Positions 8,891 to 17,045 are shown, numbered from the stretch's first letter. The stretch: 64,000 bases of DNA from Nocardia paucivorans NBRC 100373 (GCF_000308675.1 NZ_BAGE01000030.1:62001-126000), one strand, 5' to 3'. Notes: generated by a model from the letters alone, not told the origin. Made by a program: numbers and translations.

Positions 8891-9841
8891 TTATCGGTCG
8901 TCGTCGAGTTCGACCGCTTCCCGATCGGCCCGTTCGATCAGCGGGGACAGGTCGAAGACCGCGTTGTCGATATCGGCGTGTAGATCGCCGAGGCGACGGT
9001 AGCGTTCGGGCACGGTGGCGATGGTGAAATCGCTCGGGTGGATATCGGGGATCTCGTCCCAGCGCACCGGGGTGGAGACGGTTGCCTGCGGTGTGCCGCG
9101 CACCGAGTACGCCGCGGCGATGGTGTGGTCGCGGGCGTTCTGGTTGTAGTCGACGAACAACGCTCGCGGGTCGCGGTCGCGCCGCCACCAGGCGGTGGTC
9201 ACATCCTCGGGTGCGCGGCGCTCGATCTCCCTGGCGAAGGTCGCCGCCGCGCGCCGAACCTCCCGGAAGCCGTAATCGGGTGCGATGCGGACATAGACGT
9301 GTAAACCGTGGCCGCCGGAGGTTTTCGGCCACCCGATCGCGCCGATCTCGTCCAGTACCTCGTGCACAACCCCTGCCACCCGCTGCACCCGCGACCACGG
9401 GCAGTCCGGCATCGGGTCCAGATCGATCCGCCATTCGTCGGGGTGTTCGGTATCGGTGCCGCGGGAATTCCACGGATGGAACTCCACGGTCGACATCTGT
9501 ACCGCCCACAGCACATCGGCCAGTTCGCGGACGCAGAGCTCATCGGCGTGCCGGTCGTAGCGGGGAAAGTACACCCGCACCGTGGAGATCCAGTCCGGCG
9601 CGCCGGCGGGCAGCCGTTTCTGATGAACCTTCTTACCGGCCAGGCCCTTCGGGAAGCGGTGCAGCATGCACGGTCGGTCCCGCAGGGCGTTGACGATCCC
9701 GTCGCCGACACTCAGGTAATACTGCGCCAGATCCAGCTTGGTCGCGCCCGTCTCCGGGAAATACACCCGATCCGGATGCGTGATACGTATCGTGCGCTCA
9801 CCGACCTCGAGCTCGACCGATGCCCCCTTACCGCTGCCCAT
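8891..9841 (-). CDS. stand-alone LigD-type DNA/RNA polymerase (PolDom, archaeo-eukaryotic primase fold)
   Basis: A 316-residue polymerase of the LigD Pol domain family, which adds nucleotides (preferring ribonucleotides) at breaks during non-homologous end joining. The metal-binding D-x-D is visible as RIDLDP (Asp140, Asp142), and SGGHGLHVY (175-183) is the conserved nucleotide-binding segment. The start of the domain (RVYFPETGATKLDLAQYY) also matches. Length fits a free polymerase without ligase or nuclease domain. Mycobacteria carry similar free-standing PolDoms beside LigD. No Ku or ligase gene is adjacent here, so partners are presumably elsewhere. Confidence 0.9.
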   Translation of the reverse strand: MGSGKGASVELEVGERTIRITHPDRVYFPETGATKLDLAQYYLSVGDGIVNALRDRPCMLHRFPKGLAGKKVHQKRLPAGAPDWISTVRVYFPRYDRHADELCVRELADVLWAVQMSTVEFHPWNSRGTDTEHPDEWRIDLDPMPDCPWSRVQRVAGVVHEVLDEIGAIGWPKTSGGHGLHVYVRIAPDYGFREVRRAAATFAREIERRAPEDVTTAWWRRDRDPRALFVDYNQNARDHTIAAAYSVRGTPQATVSTPVRWDEIPDIHPSDFTIATVPERYRRLGDLHADIDNAVFDLSPLIERADREAVELDDDR

Positions 9842-9895
9842 GGCCCGACCCTAGCGGCGCGCACCGATATCGGCCGGGCGACACCGCGTCGGACA

Positions 9896-10774
9896 TCACA
9901 CTCGTGTCAGCTGCCGTTCGAGCCGGCGCAGCAGATCGTGGACGCGGGGATCGTGGGTGAGCACACCGTCGAGGACGGGGTTGACCACACCACGCAACAG
10001 TGCATAGGGCTGCCAGGTGGCGGGGGCGATGGTGCGTGCCGCCCGGCGTTCGATCCCGTCCGCGACGACCCGCGCGGCCCGGGTGGGGCTTATCCGCATC
10101 CGCAGCGGCCAGGGCAGCATCCGGTCCAGGGCGGCGCCGAGGTCGTCGCTGTCGAGGGTGTCATGGGTCATCGAGGTGTCGACGATGCCGAAATACGCGA
10201 TTCCCGCCGTGGCGTCGAAGGGGGCCAATTCGATCCGCAGGGCACGGCCGAGTTGTTCCACCGCGGCCTTGCTGATCATGTAGGGGGAGCCGCCCATACC
10301 GGGGGTGAAGGCCGCGCACGAGGACACCACCACGATATGGCCGTGCGCGTCGACGACGTGCTCGAGTGCCGGGCGGACGGTGTTGAACACGCCGGTGAGA
10401 TTGATATCGATGACCCGGTCGAAAGCGTCGCCGTCGATGGTGCGCAGGGTGGCCGGGCGGGGCACCACACCCGCATTGGCCACGACCACATCCACGTGGC
10501 CGAAGTGTCGCACCGCTTCCTCGACAGCGCCTTCCATCGCGGCGCGATCGGTGACGTCGGCGGCGACCGCGAGGGTGCGTTCGCCGACGGCGGTCGCCGC
10601 CGCCGCCACCCGTTCGGCGTCGATATCGACCAGGACGATCGAGGCCCCCCGTCGATACAGTTCGGTCGCCAGTTCGTACCCGATGCCCTGTGCCGCGCCG
10701 GTGATCAGCGCGACTCTTCCGGCGACCGGGTAGTTGTCGCGGAAGGGCAGTGTGCTGCGTAGCAGCTCCATCAT
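9896..10774 (-). CDS. short-chain dehydrogenase/reductase
   Basis: A 292-residue SDR oxidoreductase using NAD(P). The cofactor motif is TGAAQGIG near residue 24, the structural NAG motif reads VVANAGVV, and the catalytic Ser and Tyr-x-x-x-Lys appear as VVSSC and PYMISK. The C-terminal 80 residues after the Rossmann fold are longer than in minimal SDRs and hydrophobic, as in actinobacterial SDRs acting on lipids or steroids; the substrate is unknown. The ATG at 10774 is preceded by AGGTGA and overlaps the stop of the upstream gene (ATGA), indicating translational coupling. A divergent TetR regulator probably controls it. Confidence 0.9.
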   Translation of the reverse strand: MMELLRSTLPFRDNYPVAGRVALITGAAQGIGYELATELYRRGASIVLVDIDAERVAAAATAVGERTLAVAADVTDRAAMEGAVEEAVRHFGHVDVVVANAGVVPRPATLRTIDGDAFDRVIDINLTGVFNTVRPALEHVVDAHGHIVVVSSCAAFTPGMGGSPYMISKAAVEQLGRALRIELAPFDATAGIAYFGIVDTSMTHDTLDSDDLGAALDRMLPWPLRMRISPTRAARVVADGIERRAARTIAPATWQPYALLRGVVNPVLDGVLTHDPRVHDLLRRLERQLTRV

Positions 10775-11089
10775 CGGTTCACCTCGGGGTTCGTGCCGTT
10801 GTCCGGCGGGGTCCGGTGCGTGAAGCGCTGGAGTGGCGCGGGGATCTTCGATGCCGCCGGCAGCGCCCGGAACTGCCAGGTGTCGTCGCGGGGGAGGACA
10901 CCGCCGCGTTGGGTGACGTCGAAGGCGTCGTACAGGGTTTCGCCCTCCTCCGTGAGGCCCTGTTCGTTGAAGTGATGACGGTCGACGGCCGGGCACTGGA
11001 TGAAGCGACCGTTGCCGTCGGGAACTCGGGCGCTGGTCGTGCCGGCCGAGCCTGCGCAGGGCTTGCCGAAACTGTTCCTCATCGAACAT
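10771..11089 (-). pseudogene. frameshifted short gene upstream of the SDR
   Basis: The best start is the ATG at 11089, preceded by GAAGGG with 7-base spacing and encoding MFDEEQFRQALRRLGR. That frame soon becomes arginine-rich and non-protein-like, while the +1 frame from about 11040 to the stop at 10771 reads well (RFIQCPAVDRHHFNEQGL, then DDTWQFRALPAASK). Two good half-frames in different registers suggest a frameshift near 11040, either a real lesion or a sequencing error. A start at 11082 would give an intact 103-residue protein in the second frame but lacks a binding site. No family is recognised. The end is coupled to the SDR. Confidence 0.45.
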
Positions 11090-11161
11090 GGCACTACCCT
11101 TCGACGGTCGCGCCCGCTCGTCCCAGGGGTGGTGGGTGTGGTCCGGCGCAACGAGAACACT

Positions 11162-11187
11162 CAACTTGAATCACATGATTCATGTTG
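11162..11187. promoter_or_regulatory. TetR-type operator between divergent genes
   Basis: A 26-base near-palindrome (arms CAACTTGAATCA and TGATTCATGTTG, one mismatch, 2-base centre) contains a perfect 16-base core TGAATCA-CA-TGATTCA at 11167-11182. A further half-site TTGAATCAC repeats at 11185-11193, 19 bases after the first. It lies midway between the leftward SDR operon and the rightward TetR gene, as expected for an autoregulating TetR repressor. Confidence 0.75.
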
Positions 11188-11239
11188 AATCACCTGAAGT
11201 CAATGTCTCCGGTCGGGTGGTCGATGCGAGGATTGAGCC

Positions 11240-11845
11240 GTGAATGCACCCAAGCTGTGGCGCGGCCGGACGCTGCTCGATCGGTCGGCGGACCGGCGTG
11301 AGCAGCTGATCGAGGTGGGATTCGACCTGCTCGGCACAGTCGGTTCGGGCGCCGTGACCATGCGGGCCGTCACACGGCAGGCGAATCTGAGTCCGCGGTA
11401 CTTCTACGAGAGTTTCGACAGTCGGGAAGCCCTGGTCACCGCTGTCTACGACCGGGTGGAGCAGGCATTGCTCGAGCGTTTGGGTGCCGTGCGTTACGAC
11501 CCTGATCCCACCATTGCGGTCCGCGCGGCATTGGAGATCTGTGCCACCTATTTCGAGGAGGATCCCCGTCGGGCCCGTGTTCTGCTGCGGGAACCGCTCA
11601 CCGATGACACCTTGCGTCGACACAGCGCCCACCGGACCCCGGCGTTCATTCGGGCGGTGGTGCCCAGACTCGGCGCCGAGGCTCTGGTGTCGAGCAATGA
11701 CGAAACCCTGGCGATTGTCGGCACCGCGCTGGGCGGTGCCCTGATCGCGCTCTATGTGGACTGGGTCGACGGTCGGTTACCCGTTTCCCGGGACCGGCTG
11801 GTCGAGACGGCCGCCGAGATCGTCCTCTCGCTCGCACAGATCTGA
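11240..11845 (+). CDS. TetR family transcriptional regulator
   Basis: A 201-residue repressor. Residues about 18-65 form the TetR helix-turn-helix (LIEVGFDLLGTVGSGAVTMR, then ANLSPRYFYESFDSREAL). The remaining helices form the ligand-binding domain, whose last part is TLAIVGTALGGALIALY. The start is a GTG at 11240. It faces away from the SDR operon with a palindromic operator between them, so it most likely represses both. Its last 50 codons are duplicated at 13632-13790 downstream of the VOC gene, marking one end of a segmental duplication. Confidence 0.9.
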   Translation: MNAPKLWRGRTLLDRSADRREQLIEVGFDLLGTVGSGAVTMRAVTRQANLSPRYFYESFDSREALVTAVYDRVEQALLERLGAVRYDPDPTIAVRAALEICATYFEEDPRRARVLLREPLTDDTLRRHSAHRTPAFIRAVVPRLGAEALVSSNDETLAIVGTALGGALIALYVDWVDGRLPVSRDRLVETAAEIVLSLAQI

Positions 11846-11928
11846 AAAGACGGACGTCCCGCCGCCATGAGGCGTTACGGTTGAAGCGGAGCCTTCGGTT
11901 TCGGTTCGATCGATCGAGTGCGCTCGGC

Positions 11929-12921
11929 TCAACCGTGGCGAACGTATGTCGGTAGTTTGCGCAGCTCACGTACGTATTCGAGTCGTTGGACCGCTCCCGA
12001 GGTCGCGTTGTCGCTCAGGCCCGCGTCCAGGAGCGCGGCCCGAAGGTAGGTGGTGTCCACGTGGTCGAGGGCGGCCAGGATCTCCGGTCGTAGCTCCTCG
12101 TCTCTTCCTGCCCATTGGGCGAGGAAGTCGGATTTCATCGGTGCTGTGAAGGGGTCGGTGGATTCGGGGAATGCGCGGCCGTGGTCGATGGCGAGCAGGT
12201 CGAATGTGCCGTCGTCGTGGTGGACCGTGCGATAGTTCGCCGGGCGTCGGTCGAGGTTTCCCATGAGGTAGTCGAGTACCGCGACCTGTTGCTGTTGGAG
12301 TTCGTCGTAGTCGTGGACCGGTCTGGCGGGTTTCGATTCGAAGAATTGTTGGATCATGCCGGGTCCGGTGCGGTCGCCGTCCGGTTCCGGGGGTCCTGCT
12401 GTTCGGGCGGTGGGGGGAATTCGGTTGAAGCCGAGTATCTCGTCGAGGCGATATGCCGCGATCTCTCGATCCGTTTGCGCGCCCCGATATGGGCGGAAGT
12501 GGAACAGGCCGTCGTAGTCTTCTCCGCGTTCGGGTTTGTAGATGTTTACTGCCCCGTCGGTCGAACGCATCTTCCGGATGGTGGCGCTCGCGGCCTCACG
12601 GACATCCGCCAACATGTCCTCGTCGAATTCGACGTCGCTGCTCAATCGGCGTTCGGCCATGGCCCTTTCGGCCGCGCTGGGGCGATACGGTCGCGCCTCC
12701 GGCCGGTTCGGGCGCAGATGCAGCCGACCGTCCGGCGCTTCCCAGAGGAAGTGCGCACTACCTGTGCCGGGATGTTCGATCAGGTAGGCGCCCTCGCATA
12801 TCAGGCCCCCGGTGGTGCGATAGAAGCGAACGATCGAGCGGGTGGCCTGATCCACTCGCTCGCACAAACCCAGAGCCAGGCGCTTGGAAACCTGTTCGAG
12901 GAGATCATCTTTTACCACCAC
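11929..12921 (-). CDS. PI3/PI4-kinase-like (atypical kinase fold) protein, intact copy
   Basis: A 330-residue cytoplasmic protein with atypical-kinase motifs. A likely ATP-binding lysine is Lys129 in NIYKPERGE, a catalytic loop LMGNLDRRPANY lies at 219-230 (compare G-x-x-D-R-x-x-N of PI3/4 kinases), and a metal-binding aspartate is in LLAIDHGRA (242-250). Residues 151-170 (DREIAAYRLDEILGFNRIPP) match the helix that follows the N-lobe in bacterial members of this group. Substrate is unknown; such proteins act on lipids, proteins or small molecules. A second, broken copy lies at 13862-14848. From about residue 109 to the end the two are almost identical, whereas the first 108 residues differ strongly. 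Confidence 0.75.
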   Translation of the reverse strand: MVVKDDLLEQVSKRLALGLCERVDQATRSIVRFYRTTGGLICEGAYLIEHPGTGSAHFLWEAPDGRLHLRPNRPEARPYRPSAAERAMAERRLSSDVEFDEDMLADVREAASATIRKMRSTDGAVNIYKPERGEDYDGLFHFRPYRGAQTDREIAAYRLDEILGFNRIPPTARTAGPPEPDGDRTGPGMIQQFFESKPARPVHDYDELQQQQVAVLDYLMGNLDRRPANYRTVHHDDGTFDLLAIDHGRAFPESTDPFTAPMKSDFLAQWAGRDEELRPEILAALDHVDTTYLRAALLDAGLSDNATSGAVQRLEYVRELRKLPTYVRHG

Positions 12922-12980
12922 CGGGCCGACCCATCGTGCGTTCGCCTCTATCGCTGTGCCGTATGCGGTGTCTTAGGGAA

Positions 12981-13412
12981 TCAGAGCGGTGCGGTGAGTT
13001 CCAGTTGGATGCCGTCGGGGTCGTCGAAGGAGAGGATGACGATACCGAACTGGGCCATTTCGGTGATCTCGCCGTGTGGTATTCCGGCGGCGTCGAGTCG
13101 GGCCGCTGCGACGGCGAGTTCGTCACGGTCGGCCACGGCGAAGCTGAGGTGGTCCAGGCCTACGCGGTCCGGGTCGAATTGATCGCTCGGGTCCGCGACC
13201 GGGCGGAGGCCGAGCAGCATTCCGTTCGCCTGGAACACCACGCCGCCGTAGAGCCGGAACGGGTCGGTGCGTACCTCGGGGTCGTCGGGGCTGCCGGGGG
13301 ATTCCGCGGCGACCGGGAAACCTAGCACTTCTTCGTAGAAGCGGCGAGATCGCCGGATATCGCGCACCGTCAACCGGACGTGGTGGGTGCCGGTGGTCGT
13401 GATCAAAGACAT
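12981..13412 (-). CDS. VOC (glyoxalase/bleomycin-resistance) family protein
   Basis: A 143-residue protein of two beta-alpha-beta-beta-beta modules. The first metal-ligand position is HHVRLTVRDIRRSRRFYEEVLGF near the start; the second module begins VGLDHLSFAVADRDEL with a histidine and ends in a glutamate-bearing strand (PDGIQLELTAPL). These H/H/E positions are what metal-dependent dioxygenases and lyases of the superfamily use. The ATG at 13412 is preceded by GGGAG. It precedes the kinase-like gene in the same direction by about 60 bases, so the two may be co-transcribed. A truncated copy lies at 14929-15144. Substrate unknown. Confidence 0.85.
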   Translation of the reverse strand: MSLITTTGTHHVRLTVRDIRRSRRFYEEVLGFPVAAESPGSPDDPEVRTDPFRLYGGVVFQANGMLLGLRPVADPSDQFDPDRVGLDHLSFAVADRDELAVAAARLDAAGIPHGEITEMAQFGIVILSFDDPDGIQLELTAPL

Positions 13413-13631
13413 CAATGCTCCCGGAAAACGTGAGTTGTAATCGCCGGAGGCGTGTTCACGGCGGTCCGGCGAAATGGACGAGAAGACCGTATGGTCGGCC
13501 CGCCTCCGGGGCATAGCGCCGAATACGGCATTTTATGAGTCATTTCCGACACGGAGACGTGGCTCATTGCCCGAGGCGTGTCGTATGCGCCGGCGGTTGT
13601 TCCGATGCCTGCCGGGCAGGGGGACAACCGG

Positions 13632-13790
13632 GTGACGAACAATGGCAATACCTTGGCGATTGTCGGCGCCGCGCTGGGCGCTGCCCTGATCGCGCTCTAT
13701 GTGGACTGGGTCGACGGTCGGTTACCCGTTTCCCGGGACCGGCCGGTCGGGACGGCCGCCGAGATCGTTCTCTCACTCATACAGATCCGC
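13632..13790 (+). pseudogene. duplicated 3' end of the TetR gene
   Basis: This segment reads TLAIVGAALGAALIALYVDW and continues through GRLPVSRDR to the C-terminus, matching codons for the last 50 or so residues of the TetR gene at 11689-11845. It has no start, no DNA-binding domain and no stop at the homologous position. It marks the left end of the second duplication unit. Upstream of it (about 13455-13561) the sequence resembles the start region of the GlxA-type gene at 15180-15282, so the unit junction lies near 13562-13632. Confidence 0.7.
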
Positions 13791-13861
13791 CGGGGCGAAG
13801 ACCTGTCGCCGCCCCGGCGCGTTGTGACCGGTTTCGGTTCGATCGATCGAGTGCGCTCGGC

Positions 13862-14848
13862 TCAACCGTGGCGAACGTATGTCGGTAGTCTGCGCAGCTC
13901 ACGTACGTATTCGAGTCGTTGGACCGCTCCCGAGGTCGCGTTGTCGCTCAGGCCCGCGTCCAGGAGCGCGGCCCGAAGGTAGGTGGTGTCCACGTGGTCG
14001 AGGGCGGCCAGGATCTCCGGTCGTAGCTCCTCGTCTCTTCCTGCCCATTGGGCGAGGAAGTCGGATTTCATCGGTGCTGTGAAGGGGTCGGTGGATTCGG
14101 GGAATGCGCGGCCGTGGTCGATGGCGAGCAGGTCGAATGTGCCGTCGTCGTGGTGGACCGTGCGATAGTTCGCCGGGCGTCGGTCGAGGTTTCCCATGAG
14201 GTAGTCGAGTACCGCGACCTGTTGCTGTTGGAGTTCGTCGTAGTCGTGGACCGGTCTGGCGGGTTTCGATTCGAAGAATTATTGGATCATGCCGGGTCCG
14301 GTGCGGTCGCCGTCCGGTTCCGGGGGTCCTGCTGTTCGGGCGGTGGGGGGAATTCGGTTGAAGCCGAGTATCTCGTCGAGGCGATATGCCGCGATCTCTC
14401 GATCCGTTTGCGCGCCCCGATATGGGCGGAAGTGGAACAGGCCGTCGTAGTCTTCTCCGCGTTCGGGTTTGTAGATGTTTACTGCCCCGTCGGTCGAACG
14501 CATCTTCCGGATGGTGGCGCTCGCGGCCTCGCCGCCGCCCACCAACGTGTTCGATTCGACATCGCCGACCAATCGGCGTTCGGCCATGGCCGTTTCGGCC
14601 GCGCTGGGTTGGTACGGATGCGTGCTCGGCCGATTCGGGCGCGGTCGCAACCGACCGGGCGGAACCTCCCAGAGAACATGCGTACTGCCCGTATCGGGGT
14701 GTTCGATCAGGTGGGTGACGTAGCACATCAGATCGCCGGCTGTGCGATAGCGGTCGGCCATCGAGCGGGTGACCTGCTTCGCCCGCTCACGCATGTCCAG
14801 AGCAAGACGGTTGAAGATCGTCTCGAGGGGACTGTCTTTCGCCGTCAC
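13862..14848 (-). pseudogene. PI3/PI4-kinase-like protein, second copy with in-frame stop
   Basis: A 329-codon homologue of the intact gene at 11929-12921. Reading leftwards from ATG 14848 it is open for 189 codons and then meets TAA (14281-14279) where the other copy has CAA for Gln192, after which the same frame stays open to the end. The lost part contains the catalytic loop and metal aspartate, so a truncated product cannot be a kinase. From about 14530 down to 13862 I count only two differences from copy 1 (the stop and a Lys-to-Arg change near 13892); beyond 14530 the copies are only moderately similar. An internal ATG at 14197 could start a C-terminal fragment, but no binding site is evident. 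Confidence 0.8.
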
Positions 14849-14928
14849 CGGACCGGCCTACCGTTCGGTCGATCCGACCGCTGTGCAGTATTCGACGTTC
14901 TCGAAAATCTATGCATTGGCCTTGGAAA

Positions 14929-15144
14929 TCAGAGCGGTGCGATGAGTTCCGGCCGTATTCCGGCGGCGTCGGGTCGGGCCGTTGCGGTGGTGGGTTCGGC
15001 GCGTACCTCGGGATCATCCGGGCCGGTGGGTGCTTCCGCGGCGACCGGGAAATCGAGCACTTCTTCGTGGAAGCGGCGAGATCGCTCGATATCGCACACC
15101 ACCGGTTGGGCACGGTGGATGCCGCTGGCTGGGATCGAGGGCAT
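14929..15144 (-). pseudogene. internally deleted VOC gene copy
   Basis: A 71-codon frame that aligns with the VOC gene at 12981-13412. Its start (VCDIERSRRFHEEVLDFPV) matches the first module, then a large part of both modules is missing, and it ends with a short match to the C-terminus (RPDAAGIRP, ELIAPL). The histidine ligands are lost: the initial HHVRL has become RAQPV. It is a decayed relic of the duplication, in the same position relative to the kinase pseudogene as in unit 1. Confidence 0.7.
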
Positions 15145-15253
15145 CGAGGCTCCAGGAAGGCGGAAGTGGGGATCGCCGGAAGCGCGTTGGCGGCAGCCCA
15201 GCGAAATGGACGATAAGACCATATGACCGGTCCGCGTCGAAGAATAGTGTCGG

Positions 15254-15281
15254 TTCCGACATATTTTGTACTGTTTCCGAC
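15254..15281 (+). promoter_or_regulatory. direct repeat before the GlxA-type regulator
   Basis: TTCCGAC occurs at 15254-15260 and 15275-15281, 21 bases apart (two helical turns), immediately before the GTG start. AraC/XylS regulators bind direct repeats with such phasing, so this may be an autoregulatory site. A single TTTCCGAC also occurs at about 13544-13551 in the duplicated copy of this start region. Confidence 0.4.
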
Positions 15282-16406
15282 GTGGATATCGCGGTGTTCG
15301 CCATGGATGATGTCACCGACTTCGGGATGGCCGCTGTGTTGGAGGTCTTCGCCTTGGCCAACTCGCTCCGGGAGACGCTGGTGACGCCGCCGCCGCCCTG
15401 GCGGGTGCACACCGTATCGACCGCTACCAGTGTTCGGTCGGCCAACGGCTACACGATTCCCACCGTCCCCCTGTCCGGTAGCGCCGAAGAAGCCGTGGAT
15501 CTCGCCGATTTCGGGGTGTTGATCGTGCCCGCCGTCCATGTGCTCGACGCAGAGGTGCTCATCCGGCGGGTATCGGCTTCCGAGAGCAGCCCGGTCCTGG
15601 AGTGGATCGCGCGGGCCCACGCGCACGGAATCCATGTGGCGGGCGCGTGTACGGGCACCTTCTTCCTGGCCGAGGCCGGTGTGCTCGACGGGCATTCCGC
15701 GACAACGAGTTGGTGGCTCGGCTCCGCCTTCCGGAAACGTTATCCGGCGGTCGTGCTGAACGAGCGCCTGACCTTGTGTTGCGGCGCGATGGTATCCACC
15801 GCCGGCGCCTCACTGTGCCATGTGGATCTGGCCCTGTCGCTCATCCACACGGTGAGTCCGGCACTGGCCGAGAAGGTGGCACGATGTCTGGCGGTGGGCG
15901 TAGGGCGGGCGCAGGCGGGGCACAGCGTGCCGGAAGCGGTGGCCCAGGGCAATGCGCTGATCGCCGACCTGGAGAGTTGGGTTCGGCAACACCTCGATGA
16001 ACAGTTCCGCATCTCGGACGTCGCCCACGAGCTCGGCGTGACCGAACGCGGTCTGCAACGCGCGACGCAGGCAGAACTCGGCATGTCCCCCCGTGATTTC
16101 GTCAACGAGATCCGGTTGGAGCACGCCACGTATCTACTGCACACCACCTCCCTCCCGGTCGATGTGATAGCCGCCAGGGTCGGTTACCTCAATCCGGGCG
16201 CCCTGCGCGGCCTGGTACGACGACGGCGCGGCATGACCATCGCCCAGTTGCGTGCGACGCCGATGTCCTGGTGGGCGTTTTCGGCGAAAGGCGGAAATCA
16301 TGCCCAACGGTATGGATCGGCGTTCGGTCCCGGCGGCTTCGACCGCGCCGGGTCGGATACGGCCCCCGAACCGACCCCGAATGCGCCTGTTCGGCCCCGG
16401 GTGTGA
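15282..16406 (+). CDS. GlxA family transcriptional regulator (DJ-1/PfpI plus AraC HTH)
   Basis: A 374-residue regulator. Residues 1-190 form a DJ-1/PfpI amidotransferase-like sensor domain (DIAVFAMDDVTDFGMAAVLE; GACTGTFFLAEAG around the nucleophile elbow). Residues about 230-335 carry two AraC-type helix-turn-helix motifs (ISDVAHELGVTERGLQR and VDVIAARVGYLNPGALRGL). GlxA/FtrA-type regulators usually activate genes for small-molecule catabolism. The GTG at 15282 is chosen because the beta strand of the PfpI domain begins there; no good binding site is visible. The C-terminal 50 residues after the HTH are low-complexity. It is convergent with the isochorismatase-fold gene, 9 bases apart. Confidence 0.85.
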   Translation: MDIAVFAMDDVTDFGMAAVLEVFALANSLRETLVTPPPPWRVHTVSTATSVRSANGYTIPTVPLSGSAEEAVDLADFGVLIVPAVHVLDAEVLIRRVSASESSPVLEWIARAHAHGIHVAGACTGTFFLAEAGVLDGHSATTSWWLGSAFRKRYPAVVLNERLTLCCGAMVSTAGASLCHVDLALSLIHTVSPALAEKVARCLAVGVGRAQAGHSVPEAVAQGNALIADLESWVRQHLDEQFRISDVAHELGVTERGLQRATQAELGMSPRDFVNEIRLEHATYLLHTTSLPVDVIAARVGYLNPGALRGLVRRRRGMTIAQLRATPMSWWAFSAKGGNHAQRYGSAFGPGGFDRAGSDTAPEPTPNAPVRPRV

Positions 16407-16415
16407 CCCGGCGGT

Positions 16416-17045
16416 TCATCGACCGGGGCGTCGTGTACGCGTTCGCAGATGTGCCAGCGCCTGCTCGACGGACAGACAACCGGCAGTGGTCAATTCCAGG
16501 TCGGCCAGTGCGGACTCGTGGGCCTGCGTCGTGGCGGCGGCGGCGCAATCGACGATCGGATGTACGAACAGCCCGAGGTCGGTGCCGTGGCGGGCGGTCT
16601 GCTCGACGACGAGGTTCGTCGCCACACCGGTGATCAATACGGTGTTCAGATTCCGGGCCGCCAGCCACTGGGGCAGGGTGTTACCGGCCAGACACGATAG
16701 TTTTTGGGTATCGAACACTACTCCGGCTTCGGCCTGCTCGGCCATTTCCGGGATGATCTGCGCCCCGGCCGATTCCGGACGAAACTCCGTTTGCGCCTCG
16801 GCCGCCGCGCGCATGAACCCGGTATTGCGCACCAGATCGCCCTCTCCGACGGGAATGGTGAACCGTCCGAAAACTACCGGAATCCCCGCCTGCCGCGCGG
16901 CGGTGTGGAATGCGGTCGCGCGCTCGACCACGCCGCTGCGGGCGACCGGCTCGGCGAGCATGGGGCCGAAAAACCCTTCGGGCGCGATGACATTGACCTG
17001 CCAGTGCAGAGCGAGGACGGCGGTGCGGGCGGCATCGAGCGACAT
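16416..17045 (-). CDS. isochorismatase-fold (cysteine hydrolase) protein lacking catalytic residues
   Basis: A 209-residue protein with the isochorismatase/nicotinamidase fold: an N-terminal strand (TAVLALHWQVNVI), a middle lysine segment (FDTQKLSCLAGN) and the cis-peptide loop (GVATNLVVEQTARHG). In active family members the first motif carries a catalytic Asp (I-D-M-Q) and the last a Cys (V-A-T-N-V-C-V). Here the positions are His and Val, so only the lysine of the triad remains. Either a non-hydrolytic subfamily or a binding protein is plausible. The ATG at 17045 matches the fold start. It is convergent with the GlxA-type regulator, which may sense a related small molecule. Confidence 0.75.
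   Translation of the reverse strand: MSLDAARTAVLALHWQVNVIAPEGFFGPMLAEPVARSGVVERATAFHTAARQAGIPVVFGRFTIPVGEGDLVRNTGFMRAAAEAQTEFRPESAGAQIIPEMAEQAEAGVVFDTQKLSCLAGNTLPQWLAARNLNTVLITGVATNLVVEQTARHGTDLGLFVHPIVDCAAAATTQAHESALADLELTTAGCLSVEQALAHLRTRTRRPGR

Noticed and set aside
9308..10762. A 484-codon rightward frame opposite the polymerase and SDR genes
   Set aside because: Antisense shadow of two well-supported genes; the translation has no protein-like composition.
12115..13182. Rightward frames opposite the kinase-like gene, repeated at 14048-15226
   Set aside because: They recur only because the underlying kinase gene is duplicated; the sense strand has clear kinase motifs.
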